Assembly (NCBI GenBank): GCA_930367215.1
Contig: OV884057.1
Location: 266,122,339 to 266,186,338 of the forward strand
Origin: Pollenia angustigena
Taxonomy: Eukaryota; Arthropoda; Insecta; Diptera; Polleniidae
Direction of reading: 5' to 3'
DNA length: 64,000 nt
A program made the position numbers and the translations under genes. The notes under the pieces were generated by a model. It saw nothing but the letters and a program-made list of their open reading frames with translations. It was not told where the DNA came from and did no database searches. This document shows, piece by piece, positions 46,861 to 56,609 of this stretch; within the stretch, counting starts at the first letter, position 1, and each line of letters begins with the position of its first letter.

Positions 46861-47198
46861 TAACCAAAAATAAACTTTTTAGAATTTGTGTTAAATCTTT
46901 AAAGAACAAAAAATGGGTTTTTAATAGTTTAATGCTTTTTAAATAATTGAAGCCCAGCCGCGAATAACGTTTTAAGTAACAAAATATTTATTTTTCAGGA
47001 GAGCAAGTGGTAAAGTGTGTGGATTGTAAAAGGGGATCACAGGGTGATACTAACATAACCAAAAATAAACTTTTTAGAATTTGTGTTAAATCTTTAAAGA
47101 ACAAAAAATGGGTTTTTAATAGTTTAATGCTTTTTAAATAATTGAAGCCCAGCCGCGAATAACGTTTTAAGTAACAAAATATTTATTTTTCAGGAGAG
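46809..47198. repeat. 195-bp tandem duplication joining a Copia LTR end to its flank
   Basis: Two units (46809-47003 and 47004-47198), each with the last ~52 bp of the LTR (CAAGTGGTAAAGTG...) followed by ~143 bp of flank (TAACCAAAAATAAAC... to AGGAGAG). The units are nearly identical except for TATTA versus TAACA at the LTR tip. The right-hand unit keeps the canonical LTR end, so the change arose in the left unit after duplication. Confidence 0.9.
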
Positions 47199-47524
47199 CA
47201 AAAAAACATTTTTAACGGGCAAGATTATTAGTTTTTTTTTAGATTTTTAAAAATAATGATAATAAAAATTTTTATGCAAAATATCAACAAATTTAAAACG
47301 TTATTCCACGTTTAAAACCATTTACTTTGTATCATTATTAAGCAACTCACAACGTTCTTCCACTAGCTGACTCTTTGTAAGTCCTTTTTAAAGGCTTTAA
47401 TGTGAATAATTTTGGGTGATTTGAGGTTTAAGCAGTGTACGAGAGTAATGTTAACGGTTATCTGCAAAAAAACAGTTGTTGCAAAAAGTGGCTTTTACAA
47501 CGTTATTCGCGGTTGTGCTTCAAT
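47141..47524. mobile_element. TA-flanked MITE with CCGCGAATAACGTT inverted repeats
   Basis: Left end ATTGAAGCCCAGCCGCGAAT, right end complement ATTGAAGCACAACCGCGAAT, both continuing AACGTT. Flanked by TA (47139-47140, 47525-47526). Part of its left arm is also present in the first unit of the 195-bp duplication. The 47412-47627 frame crosses its right end and is not a gene. Confidence 0.6.
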
Positions 47525-47718
47525 TACAGAATATATCGTTAAAATTATTATCGAAAATTATTATGCATGGTTGCATTTCTTCTATCAGCTGAGAGCTGTT
47601 GCTACGTTAGTTATGAATTGTGAATAAGATCTATAACTATCTACTTATTAAATTTTTTTTTAGTTTCTGTTTTGTTAGTTACAACTTTAGTTATGATTTC
47701 TGAATATGCGCCAATGTA

Positions 47719-48049
47719 TTTAGAAAATTTCTTTGTTAAAGTTTCAAAGAATAGTTTTAGCAAAAAGCATTTAAAATATAGAATTGTAGTGTTTGCAGTG
47801 CTCATTTAACAAAATTATTTTTAGCCGCCGCCAAGTCAATGCAAGAATAAGTTGTCGTAAAACATGGACAGGTAACTATCAGCATCTTAATTCAATTTTA
47901 AAACAGTTGAAAAATGGTTTTAATTATACGATTTTTCATTTGCTAACGTTTTTAGCATGGTAGAATAAGTAGAAGGCAAGGTCTATTCAATAGGTCTGCG
48001 CAAGGAGCCAGATGTTTATTTGGTTTATTCCTCAACGATGTCAAAAGTT
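47719..48049. other. Noncoding spacer
   Basis: No coding frame or repeat is recognised. AT-rich, between the TA-flanked element and the next inverted-repeat element. Confidence 0.4.
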
Positions 48050-48475
48050 CCCTGCAAATAAAATTGGACCACCTGACCCATTTTGATAAAATGGACTACT
48101 CCATGGACTAGTCCGATGTAATGCAAGCATGGACCATGCCATTGTTAAAAAGTGTTTGTAGTGAGACGACATGTCTTCGTTTTTTAACGACATGCTTTCG
48201 TGTTTAAACGACTTCAAAACTAATCCTCTTGAGTATACCATGGAGTAGTTTTAAAACTACTCCTTACTGGTCCAAAGGTGGGTTATATACCATGGAGTAG
48301 TTTTAAAACTACTCCTTAGTGGTCCAAAGGTGGGTTATATGGTGCTCTCCTAGGACATCGTAATGTTAAATAGACCAGGTTTTTTCCATACGTTTGGTTT
48401 ACTTGTGGACTAGTCCTGGACCCTTGTGGACTACTCTTTACACGCGTGTTTGGACTGGCCCTATTATTTGCAGGG
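48050..48475. mobile_element. Inverted-repeat element (MITE) with CCCTGCAAATAA ends
   Basis: Left end CCCTGCAAATAA, right end complement CCCTGCAAATAA; the next bases diverge, but complementary words such as GGACTAGTCC and GGACTACTCC recur in both halves. 426 bp. I could not settle a target duplication (flanks AAGTT / TTGTT). It contains a 52-bp tandem duplication. Short frames here (48041-48241, 48394-48672) are incidental. Confidence 0.5.
48235..48338. repeat. 52-bp tandem duplication containing a perfect 22-bp palindrome
   Basis: Units 48235-48286 and 48287-48338 differ at one base (TTACTGG versus TTAGTGG). Each contains an uninterrupted palindrome (first at 48242-48263), GGAGTAGTTTT followed directly by its complement, and the phrase GGTCCAAAGGTGGG. 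Confidence 0.85.
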
Positions 48476-49104
48476 TTGTTTACATTTTCCTTATACGTGT
48501 ATATTTTTGTTTACTTTTTTGGTTTTTTGCCACACATACATGCACACAAAACACATTTTTCCTTTTGTTTTGCCTATGTAGTAGTAAGATTTTGTCAACG
48601 GCGAGGAATTTTACACAAACAAAATGCCTGTTGTTTTTTATTGTTGTAGAGGTTAGCAGACCTATTGGATAGGCCTTGGTACAAGGTATAGTCATTAGAA
48701 ATTTTGGTCTCAATTTTAAAGCCCATATAACGTCAAGTAAAAGAAAATAAGGAAAAAAATTAAAACAAGCGTCAAATAAATTAATTTAACATTACTTGGG
48801 TAAATAATGACAACTCTTTCAAGTGAACCTACGTTCACAGAAAAAATTTTCACCAAATTTTTTTCAATTAAGAGAGTGAAGAACGGCCCCAAAATTTTAC
48901 ATAAGACACAACAACAGGCAATTTTGGTGCAATTTGTTTGTTTTTTTGGGGCTATATTTCCTTTTTTCGTTAGGGTGTTTTTGCATTTTAAGTGGAATGA
49001 AAAATGACCACAATTTAAAGGAATGAAAAATGGCCCCAAATAAGATCACAATTTTTACTTTGGGGCTATTTTTCGGATTTTGAAATCGGGATTCTTAATT
49101 TGGG
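48476..49104. repeat. Noncoding region with GGCCCCAAA words, possibly an older Mutator-like relative (left part)
   Basis: From about 48880 to 49095 the words GGCCCCAAA/TTTGGGGC alternate with GAAAAATG, much like the subterminal words of the Mutator-like element inserted at 49105 but with one more C. With 50683-50984 on the other side, it looks like an older related element that was the target. The left end is not identified. Frames here encode only biased repeats. Confidence 0.4.
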
Positions 49105-49701
49105 GGCTGTAGGAAATATCGCCCAAAGAAAAATGGCCAAAAAAATAAATGAAAAATCGCCCAAATGAAGAATTGCCCAAAAGAACATGAAAAATGACCC
49201 AAAAAGTTATATATGAAATTTTGCCCAAAAAAAACGAAAAAGGGCCCAAAATAAATATGAAAAATGACCCAAAAAGAAAAAAATAATTTTTTTTCCAAAA
49301 AAAAAAATTTTAAATTACCCAATTTGCAAAACAGTGTTTATTCTTCGTATAAATTTAGTAACATACAAATGTAAGTTTTATGTAAAAATTGCATTGTTTC
49401 TTCGACAGCTGCGCGGCAGTATGGACATATTTGAGCCCTCCGCCAAACTTTGTGCACTATTCAATAGTTAAATATTAATTAATATCTGCATAGTTATAAT
49501 CAATTACTCAAAACATAATATAGCTTTTTGCAAGGTGGCATGTCGTAAAGTCCAGTGTCGTAATGTCCATGGACACTGTGACACTTTTGAAAACGTCCGT
49601 GGGCATTAAGATATTTTGCAAATGGAAATTATATCATTTTTAAAAATGTCATAAGGTCCATAATTACTAAAGGTGTTTAATACAAACAAAGATCTACATA
49701 C

Positions 49702-49829
49702 ACGCAGAGAAAAACCTGTTTTATTATGGTCACAACCAACAAAACTATTTACCATAATATGGTTGTCGGTGACAATGATATGGTTAAATTAAACATTTAA
49801 AAACGGTTTTGTTGTTTTTTCTCTGCGTA
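49702..49829. repeat. Inverted-repeat insert with ACGCAGAGAAAAA ends
   Basis: Begins ACGCAGAGAAAAACCTG and ends GTTTTTTCTCTGCGT; the interior has ATGGTCACAACC and ATGGTTGTCGGTGAC. The same insert is at 51612-51755 in the second Mutator-like copy, so it was present in their common ancestor. Probably a small MITE or a structural part of the element. Confidence 0.6.
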
Positions 49830-49859
49830 CATATATTAAACATATAACGAAAACACTTT

Positions 49860-50370
49860 TGGGTGCAAGGATTTTCTCCCCTATGGTGTAACAAATACCG
49901 GCAGCGCTTACTAAAGCGTCTCGGCATAGCCGGCCTTCGGCCAGGCGCAGGTATTTTATACTCTATGGTATAACAAAAACCGGCTTCGCCCTTTGGCCGG
50001 GCGCAAGGATTTTCTCCTCTATGATATAACAAAGACCGGCTTCGCTTACTAAAGCTTCCCTGCGCAGACGGCCTTTGGGTGGGCGCAAAGATTTTTTGCT
50101 TTATGGTATAGCAAGTACCGGTTTCGCTAAGTAAAGCTTCTAAAATCTGCCTTGTTTCCGAACGAAGGCCGACTTCGCAGATAAGCTTTAGTTAGCGAAG
50201 CCAGTATTTGTTATACCATAGAGGACAAAATCCTTGCGCCCGGCCGAAGGCCGGCTATGCAGAGAAGCTTTAGTTAGCGTTGCCGGTTTTTGTTATACCA
50301 TAGAGGAGAAAATCCTTGCCCCCGGCCGAAGGCCGACTGTGCAGAGAAGCTTTAGTTAGCGAAGCCGGTA
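49860..50370. repeat. GC-rich palindromic repeat cluster in the Mutator-like element
   Basis: A unit of about 75-80 bp recurs: GCCGGCCTTCGGCC, then GGGCGCAAGGATTTTCTCC, TCTATGGTATAACAAA, CCGGCTTCGCTAACTAAAGC. Three to four units run in one direction and then about three run in the complementary direction (from about 50165), so the block is a large imperfect palindrome. Each unit also has a GCCGGCC-TTC-GGCCGGC mini-hairpin. Its GC content stands out from the surroundings. A second version is at 51790-52300. Confidence 0.8.
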
Positions 50371-50682
50371 CTAGGAATTCGACGTATAGTAATAATTAAT
50401 GATTTAGACAAATAGTATGTAAGATTTTGACGAAATTTTAAAAATTAAAAATGGCCTGGAAAAATTGGGCTATTTTTCATATAATATATTTTTCATAATG
50501 AAAAATCACCAAATTTAAAAAACGAAAAATCACCCAATAATAACGAAAAATAGCCCAAAATTTTTGGGTCACTTTTCATATGAATTCAGGCCCAATTTTA
50601 CATGGAATTTTTTTGGGCGATTTTTCATTTATTTTTTTAGGCCATTTTTCTTTGGGCGATATTTCCTACAGCCTAATTTGGG

Positions 50683-50984
50683 ATTTTTAGTTTCGGTCTT
50701 CTAAACTCCACCCAAAATGTTTAATATAACTTTCTTTGTGTTCTTTTTTGGGGTTAAAATTCATTATAAATTTTGAGGTGATTTGTCATAATGAAGAATT
50801 ACCCCAAATTTAGGGTCATATTTCATTTTATTTTTAGTGTTATTTTTCATCTTTTGGGGAAATTTTATATTAAAAAAATGGGGTCACATTGCATTATGGA
50901 AAATAGCCCCAAATTTGGGGTAAATTTTCATTTATTTTTTGGGGCCATATTTCGCAGCACCGTTTTAAAAAATTTTTTATACTT
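50683..50984. repeat. Possible right part of an older Mutator-like relative
   Basis: Words ATTTGGGGTAAATTTTCAT and TTTGGGGCCATATTTCGCAG lead to a terminus-like GCACC at about 50963. Its complement, GGTGCTGCGAAATATGGCCC, parallels the GGCTGTAGGAAATATCGCCC end of the younger element. Copy 2 of the younger family is inserted about 30 bp to the right. Confidence 0.4.
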
Positions 50985-50993
50985 GTTCCAATT

Positions 50994-52690
50994 GGCTGTA
51001 GGAAAGATCGCCCAAAGAAAAATGGCCCAGAAAATAAATGAAAAATCGCCCAAATGAAGAATTGCCCAAAAGAGCATGAAAAATTACCCAAAAAGTTATA
51101 TATGAAATTTTGCCCAAAAAAAACGAAAAAGGGCCCAAAATAAAAATGAAAAATGACCCAAAAAGAAAAAAATAATTTTTTCCCAAAAAAAAAAATTTTT
51201 AAATTACCCAATTTGCAAAACAGTGTTTATTATTCATATAAATTTTGTAGCATACAAATGTAAGTTTTATGTAAACAATTGCATTGTTTCTTCGACAGCT
51301 GCGCGGCAGTATGGACAGTAATACTTATTTGAGCCCTCCACCAAACTTTGTGCACTATTCAATAGTAAAATATTAATTAATCACTGCATAGTTATAAATA
51401 ATCAATTACTCAAAACAGAACATAGCTTTTTGCAAGGTGGCATGTCATATAGTCCAGTGTCGTAATGTCCATGGACACAGTGACACTTTTGAAAACGTCA
51501 TAACGTCCGTGGGCATTAAGATATTTTGCAAATGCACATTATGTCATTTTTAAAAATGTCATAAGGTCCATAATTACTAAAGATGTTTAATACAAAAAAA
51601 TATCTGCATACACGCAGAGAAAAGCCTGTTTTATTATGGTCACAACCAACAAAACTATTTTTAAAGAAACTTATTTTACCATAATATGGTTGTCGGTGAC
51701 AATGATATGGTTAAATTAAACATTTAAAAATGGTTTTGCTGTTTTTTCTCTGCGTGCATATATTAAACATATAACGAAAACACTTTAACAAAACACTGTA
51801 ACAAATACCGGCAGCGCTTACTAAAGCGTCTTGGCATAGCCGGCCTTCGGCCAGGCGCAGGTATTTTCTACTCTATGGTATAACAAAAACCGGCTTCGCT
51901 AACTAAAGCTTCTTTGCATAGCCGGCCTTCGGCCGGGCGCAAGGATTTTCTCCTCTATGATATAACAAAGACCGGATTCGCTTACTTAAGCTTCTCTGCG
52001 CAGACGGCCTTTGGGTGGGCGCAAGGATTTTTTGCTTTATGGTATAACAAGTACCGGTTTCGCTAACTTAAGCTTCTAAAATCTGCCTTGTTTCCGAACG
52101 AAAGCCGACTTCGCAGATAAGCTCTAGTTAGCGAAGCCAGTATTTGTTATACCATAGAGGAGAAAATCCTTGCCCCCGGCCGAAGGCCTGCTATGCAGAG
52201 AAGCTTTAGTTAGCTAAGCCGGTACTTGTTGTATCAAAAAGGAGAAAATCCTTGCGCCCGGCCAAAGGCCGGCTATGCTTTCGAGTTTGTAAGCTATGCT
52301 TTCAAGTTTGTCCACGGACACTATGACACTGGACGTTATGACATGCCACCTTTTTGCAATATGTCCCGATATTTTTATAAATAACATTTAGGAATTCGAC
52401 TTATAGTAATAATGAATGATTTAGACAAATGGTATGTAAGATTTTGACGAAATTTTAAAAATGGCCCGGAAAAATGGGCTATTTTTCATATAATATTTAT
52501 GGGTGATTTTTCATAATGAAAAATCACCAAATTTAAAAAAGGAAAAATCACCCAATAATTACGAAACATAGCCCAAAATTTTGGGTCACTTTTCATATGA
52601 ATTCAGGCCCAATTTTACATGGAATTTTTTTGGGCGATTTTTCATTTATTTTTTTGGGCCATTTTTCTTTGGGCGATATTTCCTACAGCC
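50994..52690. mobile_element. Mutator-like fold-back element, copy 2, 9-bp target duplication
   Basis: Same orientation and structure as copy 1. Ends GGCTGTAGGAAAGATCGCCC and the complement of ...TTTCCTACAGCC, flanked by GTTCCAATT at 50985-50993 and 52691-52699. It has the same inner inverted-repeat insert (51612-51755) and GC-rich palindromic cluster. 1697 bp, longer than copy 1 mainly in the palindromic centre and beyond it (a TCCACGGACACTATGACACTGGACGTTATGACATGCC-type inverted segment near 52310-52350 mirrors one near 51440-51500). Confidence 0.8.
51790..52300. repeat. GC-rich palindromic repeat cluster, second copy
   Basis: Same ~75-80-bp units as in copy 1 (GCCGGCCTTCGGCC, GCGCAAGGATTTTCTCC, ATGGTATAACAA), switching direction near 52085. 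Unit number and spacing differ slightly from copy 1, so the cluster changes by unequal exchange or slippage. Confidence 0.8.
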
Positions 52691-52699
52691 GTTCCAATT

Positions 52700-54239
52700 C
52701 ATTTGCCTTAATTGAAAATAAAAATTATAATGTTTATGTGTTTATTTGCAAATATGAAAACATACGCACAAACTTCAAAATATTTAAAAGTTTCAAACAT
52801 TTTTTAATTGTTTCAATTAACTGTGTTGATTGAAAAAATATTTTGATGTGTTTACGTTTTATATAGCATCTTTTGCTCGTGATCACATCTCAATTAAACC
52901 TATTGATTGCAACTGAACAGCAAGAAAAGCTCAAACTTACAAATGTGTTGATTGATATGAAAAAATCAGTACGGAATTTGATTAATAGTTAAAATTTCTA
53001 ACAAATACGTTAATTGAAGTTGATTTTTAATTTTTTCTGTGTTGTACTTATTATACCATGGTTTTTATAATTTTGTATTATCAACGAAGTTTTTCTTTAA
53101 TTTTGGTTTAAATTATTGTTATTATTATTGCATTGAGTTTTTTTAACAACTGTTTTGCTATCTTATCTCGACTTCAGATGTTTTGTTAAAATGCCACAGA
53201 TATGTACAAACATGTGAATATTTTGCTCTAACTAAAAAATAAAATTTATTTTATTCTTTAAAACAAGATTTATTGTTAAAACGAAGGAAACCCTGAAAAT
53301 CGAACAAGGAAATGAAGCTAGAAATACGTGTTCAGAGTGTTCTAGCTGTACATAGATATCAACTGGTTTTTTGTTTTGCTAAGCTTTTTATTAATAAAAA
53401 ACGTTTTAAAGTAGCTGTCCGAATTTATTTAAAAAGCGACTTTATTGTGCGACTTAATTTTTATAAAACTATCTTTTTTGTGACTTTTAAAAAATTTCTA
53501 ACGGTAACCATGGATTTTCGTATTGTCCAAACAGGGGGCTAATTCTGACAGTAATCGACTACTTTTTCGATTTAAAAGCAATCACTTTTCTAATTCCTTC
53601 AGTCGATACTGAACTTTGAGTTTTCACAACACTGAAAAAATAATTTCGATTCGCTCAGTATCAAGTAGTTTTTTTATTAAAGTTAAGGTCAAATATCCAA
53701 TCAAATTTGGTATAAAGATTTTGATTGCAATTAAAAAAGTTTAGACCAAATTAAATCTAAATATGAACATAATAATATGGTTTTTGGGCACAAAGACTCT
53801 ATTCCGAAAAAAATCTTGCATGGGGGCTATGTGAAATAATGGACCGATTTTCAATATGTTTGGACTTTGTGCGAATTAGACGACTCACCGTGGCTGACAA
53901 TTTTATTTCATTGGCCAAAAGTCCAATTTTTGTTTGTCACCGATTTCAAAAATTTTAATTTGATTTAATAGTCAACATATTAAAACTAAGGTAGCCAAAA
54001 AATTTGGTCAAAATATTGGTAATTGTGGGTGTGCCATGTTGTTAAACACAACTTTTTTTTAATTCAGAAAAAAGTATTTTTTTAATATTTAATCCGAAAG
54101 AAATTATCATTGCACAAAAACTATAAGCGATAATGACCTGCTTGCATTTCTGCTAGGTTGGTAGTCTTGTTATCTTTAAAAAGGTAATATTTGCGACTGT
54201 TGTATTATTTATATTTGAGATGTTAGAATATATTTTTAA
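52700..54239. other. Noncoding stretch, no gene recognised
   Basis: AT-rich. Near 53490-53515 GTGACTTTTAAAAAATTTC followed by TAACGGTAACC resembles the right end of the hAT element in Copia copy 1 (GTGACCCTTTTCGAAAATTT, CAACGGTAACC), perhaps a worn relative. The 52597-52833 and 53312-53542 frames show no motif. Confidence 0.4.
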
Positions 54240-54240
54240 A

Positions 54241-54735
54241 AACTACTATATTTTTGTCAAATTTCAACTTTAGTAGAATAGAACTTTTGCGGATCTAAAG
54301 GGATTAAGAAGCTAAAACCACTGATAGAAAGGTGAATGTGTTGTCTTTACCCCTGTACATACTCTTGTACCCGTCTCTTTAACACTTTTTAAATTTTAAC
54401 GAAATTAATCAAAAAAAATTTCGAAACTACTATATTTTTGTCAAATTTCAACTTTAGTAGAATAGAACTTTTGCGGATCAAAAGGGATTAAGAAGCTAAA
54501 ACCACTGATAGTAAGGTGAATGTGTTGTCTTTACCCCTGTACATACTCTTGTACCCGTTTGGACCCGTCTGTTTAACACTTTTTTTAATTTTAACGAAAT
54601 TACTCAAAAAAAATTTCTAAACTACTATATTTTTGTCAAATTCAACTTAAGTAGAAAAGAACTTTTGCGGATCAAAAGGGATTAAGAAGGTAAAACCACT
54701 GATAGAAAGGTAATTTTAATGAAATTACTCAGAAA
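54241..54735. repeat. Tandem repeat of ~184-195 bp, two full units and a partial third
   Basis: Units begin AACTACTATATTTTTGTCAA at 54241, 54425 and 54620. Shared landmarks are AGAACTTTTGCGGATC, AAAGGGATTAAGAAG, CCACTGATAG and CCCCTGTACATACTCTTGTA. The second unit has an extra ~11 bp (TTTGGACCCGT) and the third is truncated near 54735. Noncoding. Confidence 0.85.
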
Positions 54736-55321
54736 AAAAATTTTATTTTTTAAATTGTTTTTTAGTACAATTTTTTTTATTCCGCAAAAATGTTTGCAGA
54801 AGTAACAGAAATCATGTGCTATTGTCTTAAAAAAAAAATTTTATGATATAGGGAAAATTGATCGCGATCGGACATAATACAGGTAGAACATATACAAAAT
54901 TTTATTAATGTTACAAAATCAGCAAAAACGTATAGCTACCCTGATTCATCCTTATCCGTTACACTACGTTCACAGTAGCGTATTTTATAGTAGAATAAAG
55001 AGCTTAGACACGCGTTTGCGCAAAACAGGTATATTGTGAATCCCACCTTAGAAGGGATTTTTAAATTTTGTTTGTCTTTTTATTTTATTTGTTTTTATGA
55101 CTCTAATAATATTCCATGACCCTATAGCTATGCAATGCGTTGTTAAATTTGTGTCACGTATTTTATAGCATATAAATTAAAGGAGTTTAAGTTTTTTAAT
55201 CCTTTTTATTCTACCTGTATTTGGTATAAAAAAAGTATGAAAAGGTTTAAAAGCAAGTGACATTCGGATGCAAACTCAGTGGATATAATATATCTGAGCA
55301 ATAACAACGTTTTTCATAAAC
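54736..55321. other. Noncoding stretch upstream of the Transib-like pseudogene
   Basis: AT-rich with no coding frame. It may contain the 5' end of the Transib-like element, but I see no CACAGTG-type terminus. Confidence 0.35.
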
Positions 55322-56421
55322 ATGGAGAGCTTCAGCTATAAAGAATTGGCCGGAGAGTATTTTAGAAACAAAAGCGAGGAAGATGTGAAAAATTACATTC
55401 GATAAAAAGGAAACTTAAATTCCTATAGCAGTGAAATACAATTGGACTTAGAAAATAAATTATCTGTTTTCATTAAAAATTTAAAACAGCGATACAGGAA
55501 AGTTGATTACAGCAAAGATAGATTTTATAAGAGCTTTGCAAACTGGTTAGGGAACGAACTTTCTCTCCAGATCGCTTCAGAAACTTCAAATCAAAACACA
55601 CGTGGGAGACCACAAAAATCGCTGGACAACTGTAGCGATAGATCTAAGAGGCAGAAGCTTAAGGATATAAATGAAGAAATTGGATATGAAAATATTCAAG
55701 ATACTTTCCTACATCAATTACGATCACAGAAACAATTGACAAAAGTGGATATCATTGAAAGAGCTGTTAAAGTATACCAACTCCAAGCGATGAAAAACAA
55801 TTCACAAATGAGAAGGCATTAGCATTATTTCTGGATTTGAAATTAACAAAACAGCAATATATACAGCTCAGATTGCGTGCGATTGAAAAAGGCTCAAATC
55901 TGTATCCAGCATATCATCACATAACAGCTGCTAAAATGGAATGTTTGCCATTAAAGGACACTATTACATTCACATCAATTTCGGCAGAGGTACAACTACA
56001 ATCTCTACTTGATCACACAGCCGAACGCTTGCTACAATCAATAAAAGGAAATGAGTTAAAGAAATATGGAAACACAAAGCTAATTCTTTTTTGTAAATGG
56101 GGATGTGATGGTTCTTCCGGACAAAAACAATACAAACAAGTAGTATGTGAAAATATTTCGGACTCAGATATGTTCATGGTATCATTTGTACCACTGCGAT
56201 AAAAAAAGATTTTGGAAGATTCAGAGCCTTCGACAAGTACAACGCAAACAAAGGATATTTGGAAAAATGAGACACCATCTTCTACGAAATATTGCAGACC
56301 TATAAAATTTGAATTCAAAAAAGAAACTCATGATGCCATTAATAAAGATGTAAGTGATATCAAGGCCCAAATTGCAGTTAGATTTAGATGGGCAGCAGTA
56401 GTGTGTTTTTGCCGCTCCTAA
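55322..56421 (+). pseudogene. Transib / RAG1-like transposase, N-terminal half, decayed
   Basis: From ATG 55322 the frame reads MESFSYKELAGEYF, meets an in-frame TAA at 55403-55405, and continues with GRPQKSLDNCSDRSKRQKLK to a frameshift near 55775. The next frame gives ALFLDLKLTKQQYIQLRLRA, ISAEVQLQSLLDHTAERLL, LILFCKWGCDGSSGQKQYKQ, MFMVSFVPLR, another in-frame TAA (56200) and then WKNETPSSTKYCRPIKFEF. The CDG segment corresponds in position to the first catalytic Asp of RAG1/Transib, and the NP-SS-RYCRPI stretch is typical of Transib as I recall it. About 360 codons remain; the C-terminal catalytic part is missing. Family call moderate, pseudogene status certain. Confidence 0.6.
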
Positions 56422-56458
56422 TCCACTTTTTTCATACAAAGTTGGGAGCATGTCGTTA

Positions 56459-56570
56459 CCCAGTAAACCATTTCATGTAAAAACTATCGCCTATATATCG
56501 CCTATCTATCTCCTTCTTATCGCATCCAATACAAATTTAGGAGCATGCAAGCAAACAATTGTTTGCTGGG
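56459..56570. mobile_element. 112-bp MITE with CCCAGYAAAC ends
   Basis: Ends CCCAGTAAACCATT and, reverse-complemented, CCCAGCAAACAATT; flanked by TTA at 56456-56458 and 56571-56573. No coding content. Confidence 0.5.
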
Positions 56571-56609
56571 TTATGCTATACATTCACTCTAGAGAAATAA
56601 GGGTAAAAG

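Larger units (their letters stand above)
36442..47716. mobile_element. Old TA-flanked inverted-repeat element, now holding both Copia copies
   Basis: The left edge reads CAATGGCGCATATTCATAAA and the right edge, reverse-complemented, CATTGGCGCATATTCAGAAA; similarity goes on for about 40 bases (ACTAAA...GTAAC). Both are flanked by TA (36440-36441 and 47717-47718). Subtracting the two Copia elements and the 195-bp duplication leaves about 1.1 kb, a plausible non-autonomous Tc1/mariner-type element. No transposase is visible. Confidence 0.5.
49105..50673. mobile_element. Mutator-like fold-back element, copy 1, 9-bp target duplication
   Basis: Ends GGCTGTAGGAAATATCGCCC with inverted complement CCTACAGCC at the right; the inverted repeat is nearly perfect for about 62 bases. 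It is flanked by TAATTTGGG at 49096-49104 and 50674-50682. Nine-base duplications and long terminal repeats point to the Mutator superfamily. Inside the ends, 100-200 bp on each side are built from GAAAAATNGCCCAAA words. The centre has a small inverted-repeat piece (about 49702-49829) and a GC-rich palindromic cluster (49860-50370). No transposase frame; the Phe-rich frames (49055-49322) are translations of the word array. Confidence 0.8.

Noticed and set aside
48446..51211. Phe-rich, membrane-like small proteins
   Set aside because: They come from translating GCCCAAA/TTTGGGC word arrays and T-runs in the fold-back elements.
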